NCBI RefSeq assembly: GCF_030247195.1
Contig: NC_080671.1
Coordinates: 427,800,539-427,864,538, forward strand
DNA: 64,000 nucleotides
Reading direction: 5' to 3'
Source of the DNA: Topomyia yanbarensis
Taxonomy: Eukaryota > Arthropoda > Insecta > Diptera > Culicidae
A program made the position numbers and the translations under genes. Positions within the stretch are counted from its first letter, which is position 1, and each line of letters starts with the position of its first letter. Shown in pieces: positions 22,996 through 34,604 of the stretch. The notes beneath the pieces were generated by a model. That model ran no database searches. It saw only the letters and a list, made by a program, of their open reading frames with translations, and was not told where the DNA came from.

Positions 22996-24010
22996 CATAG
23001 CAGAGAGCATGGTGTTATACTTAGTTTTAGAGTTTTATTGCTGTTAAATAATCTTCAAAAAATTGTGTTTTAATGGAGAGAGGGTCTAGCAAATTGCAAC
23101 ACAAATATGGAAGCAATTCTTGTTTGTATGTTGTTCGCAAGAGGTGCGCTTTTTTTATTTCTGGCCTGTACGAGATGAGGAAGCAGACTGATAAAATGTA
23201 TTGAAAATATAATTCTAAATAATTGATAAGATTATTAAGATTATTAAAGCCTATGAAATTGATAAAATTGATTGTCGGTCCACATGATAAGGAGAGAAGT
23301 CTTTCTCTACCATGGCGCATCAGCCAACAACTCGCAGAAAGTCTTCCAGAGCACGATTCATACCAGCAGAAGACAAAATATTACTAACATATCAATTCTA
23401 ATCTTGTCTGTTTATCGATTTGATTTCGAGGAGACGTGCAGTTCAGTAAAACGAAACGAACTGTAGCAGGTAATGTTTGAATTTGGTTTTCTGGCGAAAC
23501 TAATTATTCTGGTTCGTATGACGCTGGATAGGTCAAAATCAAGCGTCAAAAATGCTCTCCAATCTATGATTCAACATAGCGCTTAATGATGTGATTCGAA
23601 GATCTGATGTACCAAAAACGGAGCAACTAAAAATCGGTTTATTTATTATTGTACACTATAAAATGAGCATGAGCACGATTCGTAGTTGCTACTCTGTGAT
23701 TGACCAGAACAAGCGGAATTGTACAGAGAATCAACGAATGGGGCCTGGGAGTAGCTATCCATCATCAATGTGCACGTTTGGAGAGTTCTATACTTTGAAG
23801 TACCAATAACGGCGCTGACCACGTCCTTACAGTCATCAGGGAAGTGAAAGAATATTAGTGTAACAAACGTTGTTATGGAGACCGTGTATACCTCTGCATC
23901 TCCACGTTTGCTACAGGAAGGAGATTTTGTTGGTAGGATGGGGTAAAGAGTTACACAAATGTGTATTCACCTTGATGAGCGATACGATCTACGCAATTTT
24001 CAGTAGTGTT
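22996..24010. other. Unassigned stretch
   Basis: Flank between the retrotransposon tail and the hAT-type element. Short frames only; nothing recognised. Confidence 0.3.
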
Positions 24011-24371
24011 CAGTGCTGGGAAAATCACCAAAAATCAAAAATCATCAGTGATAATTATCACTGCTGATCATGCAGTGCTATGATCACAACCATAAAAAAT
24101 CGCTAGTGATTTTCTCTGAAGCGATAATGTGCTAGCAAAAAATCATTGCAACAAAATCACCGCCTGCGATCACGGCCTGATTATGATTTTTTTTATCAGG
24201 ATTATGAAGTTGAGAATATCAGGTACGATAGAAAAGATGCAAAATCGGGGTTGATGGTATTGTACATGATTATTGTAAGAAACTCCTTATGATGATGATT
24301 TGGCCAAATGATTTTGGGAGTGAGAGCGATCCAGCACACATGTAGGGATGCAAAATAATCCAAATGCTAAC

Positions 24372-24735
24372 GATTTCAGCTTTTCGGGAAAGTGTTTTAT
24401 ATTGAAGGACAAGTTGTTGGTAGTTGAAAATCAATAGTTTTGGACATTTTCAATGCACAGGGGGTCCGCCGATGCGCAAAAATTGAATTTTTTCAACTTT
24501 TCGGGAAAGTGTTTTATATTGAAGGGCAAGTTGTTGATAGTTCAAAATCAATAGTTTTGAACATTTTCAATGCACAGGGGGGTCCACCGATGCGTTAAAA
24601 TTGATTTTTTTCAACTTTTCGGGAAAGTGTTTTATATTGATGGACAAGTTGTTGGTAGTTGAAAATCAATACTTTTGGACAGTTTCAATGCACAGGGAGG
24701 TCCGCCGATGTGTCAAAATTGATTTTTTTTGGAAA
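24372..24735 (+). repeat. Subterminal tandem array, three units of about 118 bp (left arm)
   Basis: Three successive units begin near CAGCTTTTCGGGAAAGTG (24378), CAACTTTTCGGGAAAGTG (24498) and again at 24613. Each continues through TTGTTGGTAGTTGAAAATCA to CCGCCGATGCG. The same unit occurs inverted in the right arm at about 26497-26940. Confidence 0.85.
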
Positions 24736-26496
24736 ATTGTTTTGTTTATTTCTTTTTTTTATAAATATGACAAAATCGTCAAAAGCTGACAAAATTGGGG
24801 ATAAACAAAATCGGGGGCTGATAAAGATCTTTTCTTTGTCTACAATAATTTAAGGTTAAAGATTGCGTTATCCATTTTGTTATTTTTCGAGCAATTCAAA
24901 ATTGTTCAAGTTGTTACTTAGAAAAGTAAATAAAGTTAAGACTCGTTTTTATCAGCTCCCGATTTTGTCTACCCAGATTTTATCAGCTTTTTAACCCGAT
25001 TTTGTTTGCCTCATATTAACATTTGTTTGATAAGCTCTAGCAGACGAACCAAGTCCAATTCGTGCAAATCCTTTCTTGAGCATATTTTCCGTGCCTTAGT
25101 TTTTTTTAAATTTTGTGCTGGAAGACCTCCTTAAGTGAAATTTATACAAAATCAGAAAAAGTTATAAACCTATGTTTAGGGAATATAGAAGAATACATTA
25201 ACAGCTTCGGTTTATAATAGTAAATTAAGTGTTTATTATAGTAAATTAAGAGTAAAAACGAAATTAAAGTTTGTTTTGCTATTGTTAGGATTATATTGAT
25301 TTGTAGACAGAGCTGCGCTAAATAAATTTAAGTGTTGGATACGTTGTACATAAAAACGTATTGACTCCAAAAATACGTCTGTTGAACTTTTTTTTTCATA
25401 ACTAGTTCGTTGGGATAATGACGGATATCAATATTTTTGTAATTATCTTTGTTTTTGGAACGAGTTTGACGAGTGGGTTTTGAAATACCGTCCTCGGTGA
25501 TTACTTTACGCCAAAAATAGAACGTTTTGTACATTACACTCAAGATCACGCAACTTCAAATTTGAAACTGCTCGATGTTTTACATATGGCACAAGTACCT
25601 CCAAAGTCATTGAAAAGAACTTTTGGAAAATCAAGATTGTACGTGAAATCGAAAGAGCTAAAATTGGCGTAAAGTCACCCTCACAAGGGGGCTACCTTAG
25701 GCCAAATTTTTTTTTTGTGAAATCATGTTAACTCCTTGATTTATTGTTATGGATTATGCTCGTTATTTATGTGTGAAAGCAAATGAATGTAGTGTTCGTA
25801 AAAATAAAAGGATGTGTTCAAAAACTGCGTACCACGCATCCAATAACCTTGTTTTGGAGAGTCGATAAGTCCTACAATGAAAAAAAGGAAGCCGAGAAAA
25901 AAAGCTCTACATGATATACTTGATATTGAGCCTTAAGAATTAGACCACCTTGTTTTAGTATTTTTCTAAAAGTAGTTTTAATTGTGTTACGGAGTGCAAA
26001 GGCTTTTCCAACAGAAACGTTTTAATGGTCAAGTCAGTTCGGGAAACATTTTTTAGAGGTGCGCCGCCTCTAATTTTTACCTACAATCGGCGGCGGTGGG
26101 GCGCACGCCTCTAATATTTTTTCTTTCTTTTTAATAAATCGAAGCTATTAAAATATTCTTCTATCGTCCCTAGACATAGCCTTGTAATCCTTTCGGATTA
26201 TTTCGTAAAAATTTCCCTTAAGGGGGTCTTCCAGCGCAAAATTTAAAATAAATGATTTTTTGGTTTTTGATAATTTTGCATCTCCAAGACAAAAAAAATA
26301 TGCTCCAGAAAGGATTTACTATTTTGCCAATTATAGAACCTCGTCCTTCACATAGTGAAAAAATCATCTTTTTAAAAACAAATCTACTTTAAAAATTTGT
26401 TCGAGGTCTGTCTCCTTTGCTTAAACATTTATCAAAAGCCCCTACTGTTTAATATTTGTAATACATTGACAGACCCCAAGCTCATTTAAAATGTCA

Positions 26497-26940
26497 ACAA
26501 TTGATTTTTACCTGCCAACAACTTGCCCTTCACTATAAAACACTCCCAAAAAGTTGAAATCATTCCCAATTAGATACTTCGACAGAGCCTCCTGTATATT
26601 GAAAATGTCCAAAACTATTGTTTTTAACAGCGCTCAACTTGCCCTTTAACAAAAAACACTCCCAAAAAGTTGAAAAAATTCCATTTTGATGCATCGGCGG
26701 ACCCCCCTGAGCATTGAAAATGTCCAAAACTATTGATTTTCAACAGCCCTCAACTTGCCTTTCAATTTAACACACTTTCCCAAAAAGTTGAAAAAATTCC
26801 ATTTCGACACATCGGCGGACCCCCCCCCCCCCCTCTGCATTGAAAATGTCCAAAACAATTGTTTTCAACAGCCCTCAACTTGCCTTTCAATATAAAACAC
26901 TTTCCCAAAAAGTTGAAAAAAATTTCAGCTTGGCTCATTG
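26497..26940 (-). repeat. Subterminal tandem array, about four units (right arm, inverted)
   Basis: Units of about 118 bp contain CCCAAAAAGTTGAAAAAATT, then ATCGGCGGACCCCCC, then CATTGAAAATGTCCAAAAC. They are the reverse complement of the left-arm units at 24372-24735, with different copy number and more divergence between units. Confidence 0.8.
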
Positions 26941-27559
26941 ACACCCCTAACATATCCATAATGTTCGAAAATAGATAAAGATCATTGATCCAAGAATTAA
27001 ATCAAATCGCAATCATGGCTGATAATGCTCACTTGTGATTTTTTCCGAATTGCTCGCTGCAGATAGAATCATGCCGTGATCACCCTCTCAATTATCAAAT
27101 TCAATCACAGATCAAAATCACCACTGATAGAGGGCAAGAAAAAATCGGTAGTGATTTTTGTGAGATGATCTTTTGATAGTTAAGAGAGTGCTGATTTTAT
27201 CGGCAGTGAGAATTTTCGAAAAACTACAAGGGGCAGCCCTATGGGGTTGCACGAACTGTAGACGTAGGACTATACTGCTTAATGTAAAATATTTATTTTC
27301 TTAGTACTTAGTGGGAAAAAATACCCGGACCGGTGAAGAAAAATCAAATTTTAGACAATATAATCACATCTCATGTATAGACCAAGCTTTCTAGTTGCTC
27401 TCAAACAGATCCTAAAAGTTCAAACACCCATGGATAACCCCAAGTTTGTAAATGTGTTTCGATGCCACAGGATTGTAAAATGGTTAATATTACGTCATGA
27501 AAATTCAATTCTTCCGCGACAATTTTTTTGCCTGCAGAATGCCCTGTGTGTAGCCAAAC

Positions 27560-27610
27560 TCAATGCTGATATCCCAGCAAGCTCATGATTTGCTGGGATA
27601 TCGGCATTGA
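27560..27610. repeat. 21-bp hairpin with 9-nt loop
   Basis: The left arm TCAATGCTGATATCCCAGCA plus A (27560-27580) pairs with TTGCTGGGATATCGGCATTG plus A (27590-27610). One position differs and would be a G-U pair in RNA; the loop is GCTCATGAT. It is precursor-like in size only at the stem tip; no extended flanking pairing is evident. Confidence 0.75.
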
Positions 27611-28998
27611 TCGGAAAATGCTTTCCAACGCTGCGCATTGCATACATATAGGACATTTTGCAGGTCACCAGAAGCTGTTCACATATTCATTTTAACCAAC
27701 TCGCTATAAACATGTCTCATTTCTGGACATGTTTAGAAATCAAGAATCATGTTTAAAAAAATGTGTTTATGACGAAGTATTTTTACCAGATATGTACAAA
27801 CATGTCTAACAAGAAACATAAGGTGATTGTAATATTTCATTCACTTAGAAAATAATGACTGCTTAATGTGTTCATTTTACCGCCAGTTCCCCTACCTACC
27901 AACACATTCGCCCCAAACATTGAACCCAAGCGTACAACGCAAAATGAGTCAACGCTAATGATGATGGGTAGAGCGAAAGAGACAACTAGTACCACCACGA
28001 CACTATTAGCGCATTTCACCAAAATTCCACACGGCCTTTCCCGATTGAAAGGAACGGCCGCGCTTAGCCCATCTGTCATAATATCATGATTTTGCATAGC
28101 GAAGGGCTGAATGATAACACATTTTGTTCCAAAAAACAGCCCTGCGTTATGCAACACTTTGTGCAGGTTGATTATACCAGTTGCAAGTGGGGCCAAATTC
28201 ACCAAATTCCGTAAAATTCCTTTTAAATTACAGAGTTGATAAAATTGCTTAGATGAGCTAAACTAATTAATCAAATCCTGTTTTAAAAACTGTCCTTGCG
28301 TTTAAACCAAAATGGGAAGCTTATTACTACCACTACTGTTGCAAGTTTTCGTAGTCCGTTTTTGCGTGACTCGAACTATAATGATTTTTATTAGGCCAAA
28401 TTCATTTAAATCCACTAATTATTACTTACAATAAGTTTCCTTGCGAAATATTTCAACGGTGACAAATTGTTGCACCCTTTGGGGAGATTTTTTCCAAGTA
28501 GTCTAATTATAAGTAGGAATATGATTACATAATACATAATTATTTCACAAATTCATCGGTCTTACTTTAACTCTATCGCTCTGGTTTCAGAGGGAAATGT
28601 ATAGTTCCTATACGATTCTGTATAAATGTGCCTTTTCAACGATATCAATAAAGCGATGACGAATAAAGCACATATGGCCTATTTTGTTCCAAACGACCTG
28701 CTCCTAGTTCGTCTAATCTAACGTGGTTTCGGTTTACTTCAGTTAGTCTACTGTCTCATTACCGGAGGATCGCACAGTGACGGCGCCGCGTCGAAGTAGC
28801 TTTACACACTCAACGCATCGCTTTTCAGAAAACGAGGGGCTCGATAAAAAGTGCCCTAACAACTACATTACTTAATTTCAAGCGCAAATAGCAAATACAT
28901 GTGCTAGTTAAACCAAAAATTTACTGGCAACATTACAGCGGCATTTAGGAAGCAGTTGGAGCGGTCGCCTGTTGGACGACACAGGGTAGCGTCCCTCC

Positions 28999-29043
28999 AC
29001 AGCCAGTGTAACGGACTTCTAGCTCAGCTACACTGGCTGTAAA
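28999..29043. repeat. 12-bp hairpin ACAGCCAGTGTA / TACACTGGCTGT
   Basis: A perfect 12-bp inverted repeat with about 19 intervening bases lies just downstream of the inferred start site of the right promoter copy. It would form a stem in the leader of the transcript. The other copy is diverged here. Confidence 0.6.
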
Positions 29044-29088
29044 AAACACAGCGCAGTGATCTGCTTCACCAGCCGTTCAACAGGGAAC

Positions 29089-29137
29089 TGAGCGTGTCTG
29101 GCCAAGTCCGTTCTTTAAATAGTCGATGATGACGTCA
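29089..29137 (-). promoter_or_regulatory. Conserved CRE + TATA + initiator promoter (right copy)
   Basis: Read on the minus strand: TGACGTCA (29137-29130), TATTTAAAG (29121-29113), and an initiator TCAGTT whose TCA is 29091-29089. Spacings equal those in the left copy (9 and 30 bases), although the sequence between the boxes differs at several positions. The leader after the initiator (CTGTTGAACGGC) is also shared. Confidence 0.55.
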
Positions 29138-29543
29138 TTCATAGAAGCGTTGCGCGCTAGGTACACCAATCCGTCGTACAGGGCTTGGGAAGCGCTATCT
29201 TCTGTGTGTAAATGCGCGATATTTTGACAAGGTTGTATATTATTTAATTTTTTAATGCTATGATATCAAAAATCTTTGGGTTTATCTATTGGAATCTATT
29301 CTTAGAAGTATTTCGGGGCGATCTGTGCAAAAAATTTGAAAATTTATCGTGAGATGGCTGAATTATATGCGTTTAAAATTGGACCACTTTTCGTTACATA
29401 CCATTTTTGTAGAATTTCAGAGTGCACCCCCATATCGAAAACAAAGACGTAGTCCTACGTCAAAAATCATGAGCGATAATTATCAGCCATGATTGCGGTT
29501 CGATTTTTTTTTTGATTATGATTTTCCCAGCACTGGTAGTGTT

Positions 29544-32500
29544 ATCATGTGTTTATTGCTCTGGGCAACTGGCTGCCGAGAATTTATGATAGGTTTAGGT
29601 AGTGCTTTCGCATAGGCCTGCTAAGCCAAGACAAGTTTCGGCTTCACTGTGTCTCATCGGCATAAGCAGAACTTCTGCTCGGACGGGACATCACGTTTGA
29701 TCAGTCGTTCGATTGAAACACAAAGTGTGTTTTAGTTTTTGGGGATTTACGTCAAGCCGGCGCTAATCTATTCCGACAAAAAGTTAGTGTCGGTTTCTGA
29801 TGAGGCGAAGCCGAAACGCAAACATGTAACAAGTAAGGATTTGTGCCCTTCAAGTGCAAAGACTGGTCTTACAAAAAAAATCGCCCTGTTGAGAAATTTG
29901 GTTTTTACCCAATTTTCCTCCTTAGGGTAAAATATAGCATAGTAAGGTTTATTGAATTAATTTTCGGTTTGCAAAAAAAAACAACTTCAGCTACGGACAG
30001 CCGACAATCGGGGGTGTTGCATATGTTTAGTTGAAACGGCGGGTGAACGATTTTATTATAACTTGCTCCTTCATCCCGACGAAACACGGCATTTCAAATA
30101 CAATACAATATAATGAAAAGCGATTACTTTTGGTGTCTTGAGGCATTTGTCGATATAACTATGTAATAAAAGGTTTTGTAATACACGAGTTATTCATCGT
30201 GTAAAAATTTTGCTATCATTATTAATGGCAATTATGTATTGGTTTCTTTCTCCGCGGATGATTGATTCTTATGTTATAATTATTTGTGCGCATTCTTATG
30301 CTATCTAAAGCACATTTTAAACGGTATAAAATAAGGCCTACCGAAATACCTGAAACGTCTAACTTTGTATGTCGAATATACAACCGATGACCTGTTCGTA
30401 GTTTTTTTTTCATAATCACAACCGATATTACTCCAGGAGAGTGTGAGAACCTCTCCAATAGCGAGCAACTTACGTAGTATAACAACCGAAATGTGTCATG
30501 TACCGGAAGGTAAGAAGGGAATCTCAAATCTAATTGAGCCAACCCCAATACACACATGTGTCACTGTTGCAGTACCCACCACGCACTGAAAGCTCCACAC
30601 AAGTTGGGTCTCCAGATGCTAATGAAGCTGAAATAAGTGCGAGAGCAATAACCGAGAGGGCGAAGTAAAAACCCAAATTAAGAAATTTTTACTTTATGCT
30701 ATTTCATCTTTCATGTACGGAACGTCGCATTTATAGGTCCACAGTCATAAACCGAGCCCCGGGATGCAGAGGTCTGAGAAGTCACCACTACTGGCATTTA
30801 AAAACAGCCTAAATACATGACAAGATTTTCCTCCTTTTTACCTTAATTTGCGATGGAGATGATCGCCGATGATGGCTCCCTTCCCACAAAAAGAAGCCGA
30901 CACATGCCAAGCACTCGAGGGCCTATAGGAGACACGTGCGCCAGAAAAAAAACGATGGGCCCGGTAAATTGTTTTCTTGCACATCCATGAGTCGGTGATG
31001 CTTTGAAAAGTGAAAAGCAAATCAAAACGTGCACAAAACCTTTGGAATCTGGTGTCGTTTTTCCACACGAACCCTCCGGCAAAATGGCTCAATTAGGAAA
31101 AACGTAATGGACGTAAACAAAAAAGACTTCAATGCGGTTGATGCGACGAGTCGGGAAAATTGATGGAATAATGACGGATAAACTGTCGCTACATCGCGCA
31201 TCGATTCGAATCAACAATGCGCAATAGGCAGCGGCAAATGTCAACCGAAGAAAGTGAGAGGAAAGCAAAAAATCATCGTTAAGGTTTGAAAGCAAACAAT
31301 TGGAATGACAAACCACACTGTAGGGAGTCGGAACAATATCATTTCCATCAATTTTGAAGCTGTGCGTCCTCCGAGGGAAATTAGAATAGTTTGGTTCACT
31401 TTCTGTGGTTGTAGGTTGGTGAGGCACTGACTCAAATGCGGCAACTGATTTTTTTTCTGTTTAAGATTGTTCACTGGTGGATGTTACTCTCCATCTGGGT
31501 TGATCAGGCAGTCCATTGAAGGCCAAAATTAGTTTTGTATAATTTTTATTCAACAGGTCATCGTGTACAAAAATTAAAAATAAAAACAACACGCATTACC
31601 TTCCCGCTTACAGCTTTTGGAAGCGTCCATTAGTTGACTCAACGATTCAAGTCGATCACGAGAGAAAGTATATTAATTCGGCCCACGTGAAATTGCCCTT
31701 CCCGAAGTACTCAGGTAATAGCGGATGTATCGTTCATGGATACTATTATTTTTGTTGCTGAAATTATTCGGAGCCATCGAGCGCGGCCGAGCAATTGTTT
31801 TGTTCAATCACGAGATGGGTTCCAATGTTTTTTGAGGTACTTTTTTCGATGAAACTCTTGGCAACGCGTAAAATTGAACACGGACAAACTAATCCAACAG
31901 GTGCATGATTGAGCTTCTTAAGGAGTATCAAATTAAAATTTATCAAGTAGTCACATTCGATATTTATTTTAATCAATCACTCTCAAAATTTTGCCGCAAG
32001 CTACCAGCTGGTCACAATAACGATTATGGCCACTTGCAATTAGTGTGTCGGATTCGAAATAAAGAGCAGAGAAAAATATGGACCACTAGTGATTAAACAT
32101 TTATTCTATTTTTCACTTAAATCGTTAGCTATACGCAGTGTTGAAATTTGCAAAATACAATGTAAAATATTATGAAGCCAATCCACTTTCTAACGATTTT
32201 GCCATTCTCACAACCTAAACTGGGCTAATTTTTTTTTCAATTTTTTGATGATAGGTTCTCTGTAACTTTGTGGCGCAACCAGAGGGTCAGAGGTTTACCA
32301 TCCCCCTCCTCTGTACACAAACCAGTATAACTGGAATCTTAAACTAATGTTAACTAAACGTATGAAATTTTAGAATTTTTTCAAGTGTTCTTGTTTATCA
32401 ATTCGCGTCGAGAGATGCTCATCAGCATATCAAGTCTCGCAAAATTTGCCCAAAATAGACCTCTCCCCATTCTCCAGGTCTCTAAATATCACGCTTCTCT

Positions 32501-32654
32501 AGTACGTTCCGAATAACCTGAAAGAATATTTCGAGTAATCCGTGTTTTAATCTCTCGACTATTCCGTTATAGATGTATAACGTACATATAATATACGGAC
32601 CATTTCGCACCAGATTTAAAACCAAAATTTTAATTCCTTCCAAATTTTTTACAT
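29544..32654. other. Unassigned stretch of about 3.1 kb
   Basis: No recognisable gene on either strand; frames reach only about 110 codons and lack domains. Parts at 29590-29850 and 30830-31430 are closer to average base composition and could be decayed element or host non-coding sequence. Confidence 0.3.
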
Positions 32655-32769
32655 TTCTTACAAAATAAATGTATAGGATTCGCTAAAACTCTGAAAACTT
32701 TTTCCGAGGCCCAGAGGGCCGAGTCTCATATACCAATCAACTCAACTCGACAAATTGGGACAATGTCTT
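32655..32769 (+). repeat. Mosquito repeat, subfamily 2, truncated at its microsatellite
   Basis: It begins with the hairpin ACATTTCTTACAAAATAAATGT, then GAGGCCCAGAGGGCCGAGTC and ACTCAACTCGACAAATTG. It stops at GGGACAATGTCT, exactly where other copies enter their TG microsatellite. The next sequence is the start of the R1-clade element. Confidence 0.75.
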
Positions 32770-33119
32770 TTTTTAGAGAGCATTAGAAACTTTCAAGAAA
32801 GCCCTGAGACGGGAAAAATGTACAAAACTCCAAATTTCTCAGGCAACCGGGTTGGACTGTCCTCACCCGAACCGTTAAAAACCACTGCTCTTGCCCAGAA
32901 CCTAATTCCTCCCTTGCACTAACTTACGGCATTACTTCGGGGAGGGGTTTCTATGTGCATAGAAACCACTCTAATTCAACTACTTAGTAGTTAGTTCCTT
33001 CACTCCTCGACACACCACCAGTTCTCCACCATCACCACAGGCTGAAAATTTCTGCATGGCAGTCGGAAAGCTTTGAATCGAAAATTAGTGCTCCTCCCCT
33101 ATGAAGACAATTTGGGCGG

Positions 33120-33715
33120 CAAACTTCAGATTGTCTAATTCACCGAACCCTTGGGCTCCCTTATGCCATTCAGCACCACGACTCGGTTCCCTTGTGCCAA
33201 TTACTACCAAATTAGTTGAGCTCCCGACGTGGTCGCGAACTACTAGGTCTAATTCCCGACGGTGGACCTAGCTTACTCCGACGGAGAATTCCCCGGCGAG
33301 AGAAGTTTTGTCGAAACCGAGCCAACCAGCCAGGTGTCGAGGTCAGTTCGGCGATTCCGGTGGAGCAGGGTTCTTCCGATACCAATTCTTCCTTGGTTTT
33401 AGCACCATAATTTATTGAGCCCTTTGGCTCCCTCTCACTCTATTTCGCTCCACTTTCCCAATGAGCCATTCAGCTCCCGCCCTTACTTGTTTGCGAACTA
33501 CTTGGTCTAGTCCCCGACAATGGATCTAGCCTACTCCGGCGAAGAATTTCCCTGCAAGAGAGGTTCTCCCGATACCCAGCAATGAATTCTCCTGATACCG
33601 ATGTTAGTTTCCGTGAGACATTTAGCTTTCCGCGTCGTCCCGATCTTTTCGATCTTGTCCCAGGTAGTAGATCTAGCCTACTCAACGGGCGGGGGACGGA
33701 TTCCGGGTGGCGGAA
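33120..33715 (+). repeat. Repeated leader monomers (about 258 bp) of the R1-clade element
   Basis: The block GCGAACTACTAGGTCTAATT with ACGGTGGACCTAGCTTACTC (from 33235) recurs at 33493 as GCGAACTACTTGGTCTAGTC with ATGGATCTAGCCTACTC. Preceding blocks such as CTTGGGCTCCCTT and CTTTGGCTCCCTC also recur at the same interval. A shorter third unit (TAGTAGATCTAGCCTACTC) lies near 33664. An isolated monomer occurs at 6545-6870. Repeated leaders of this kind often carry promoters in non-LTR elements. Confidence 0.65.
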
Positions 33716-34600
33716 AGAGAGAAGGCCGATAAAGGCGTACAAACCGAGGCCTTCTCCTTCATTGGTGGAGCTACGATGGCCCAAGAGGCGATAGATTTCG
33801 CCTTGACGGCCACAAAGAATTTAACGGAGGGTAAGACTGCGCCTAACTTGAAGCGGCACAGGCAGTCACCAGGCGAAGGTGCGTGAAGCAACGCCAAACG
33901 ACGTGCAACCACAATGGCCAAATATCGTTTGGAAGGTGCAGATCGGGGTGCAAAGGATACCGAAGGGCGTCGACCCAAGAAGGTGACTTCTCGGTCCAAG
34001 AAGGTGAAAGGAACCAACTGGGCGTAAAGTGCCGGGCCACAAGTAGGTATCAGCCAGCCGGTGCCATCGGTACAAGAGGGCGAAAATTCATGGCAGCTGG
34101 TCAGTAGGGTTAAGCGGAAGTCGAACACACGTTGACCCGCGAAGAAAGTAAAGGACAGAGGAGAGGCTTTGTTGGCGAAAACCGACAAGCACAGTTATGC
34201 CGACGTCCTCAAATAAATGCGGGCGGCCGAAAGCCTCTCGAAACTAGGAGAGGATGTGCGCAGCATCAGATTTACCAAGACCGGCAAAATGATCTTGGTG
34301 ATGAAACGATGTGCGCAATCTAGTGGGGCGGCGTACAAGAAGTTGGCCCAAGAGGTCTTGGGAGACGGTGCTCAGGTGATGTCGTTGGGTGCCCTCCAGG
34401 GCAAGCAACTGGATGAGGTAACGAACGCAGACGACGTCGTCTCGCGGTCGTGGAGCAGTGTGGCGCAGAGATTGAGCGGACCTCTGTACGTCTAAGAGAG
34501 AGACTCATTGGCACGCAGAAAGTCTATTTCAGGCTACCGGTTGCGAAAGCCAAAAAGGTCATCGAGAGAGGGAAGCTGAAGATCGGCTGGTCAGTGCGAG
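33690..34600 (+). pseudogene. R1-clade gag, copy 1 (multiple stops)
   Basis: Homologous to the gag at 38068-39506. Recognisable pieces are KRHRQSPGEGA, then after stops KDRGEA and the segment MRAAESLSKLGEDVRSIRF (34217 on), continuing AYKKLAQEVLGDGAQVMSLG. The frame shifts repeatedly. The C-terminal CCHC knuckles are absent because the sequence jumps from GKLKIGWSV (34570-34596) directly to the ORF2 linker NPWSDAYRIVMAK. Confidence 0.65.
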
Positions 34601-34604
34601 GGTA

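Larger units (their letters stand above)
27222..29467 (-). mobile_element. Promoter-bearing repetitive element, right copy (inverted)
   Basis: This is the reverse-complement partner of 13601-16345. Block C is 27222-27310 (CTACAAGGGGCAGCCC to AAATATTTATTTTCTTAG). Block B follows at once (27310-27410, CCGGACCGGTGAAGAAAAAT to AAGCTTTCTAG). Block A is 29070-29465 and ends GACGTAGTCCTACGTC. About 1.7 kb lies between B and A here, against about 0.5 kb in the other copy, so one of them has a deletion or insertion. Both edges abut sequence of the hAT-type element. Its only visible coding frames are short (122 and 73 codons, overlapping on opposite strands). Confidence 0.6.
24011..29535. mobile_element. 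Large hAT-type foldback element, 5525 bp, 8-bp TSD, with nested insertion
   Basis: The termini CAGTGCTGGGAAAATCA and TGATTTTCCCAGCACTG type ends are inverted. Identical GTAGTGTT repeats flank them (24003-24010 and 29536-29543). The left arm (24011 to about 25140) and right arm (about 26220 to 27215) are mirror-like, each with a subterminal tandem array in opposite orientation. The centre (about 25140-26220) has no transposase; its longest frame is 73 codons. The promoter-bearing element at 27222-29467 is nested close to the right end. Without it the element would be about 3.3 kb. CAGNG termini and the 8-bp duplication support hAT. Confidence 0.88.

Noticed and set aside
24372..26940. Regularly spaced repeats as a possible CRISPR-like array
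   Set aside because: Units are long direct tandem copies without unique spacers, in a eukaryotic transposon.
27837..28205. 122-codon minus-strand frame overlapping a 73-codon plus-strand frame
   Set aside because: No domain or supported start; inside a repetitive element, with an equally good frame on the other strand.
33682..34188. 168-codon minus-strand frame
   Set aside because: Shadow of the decayed R1-clade gag and leader on the plus strand.
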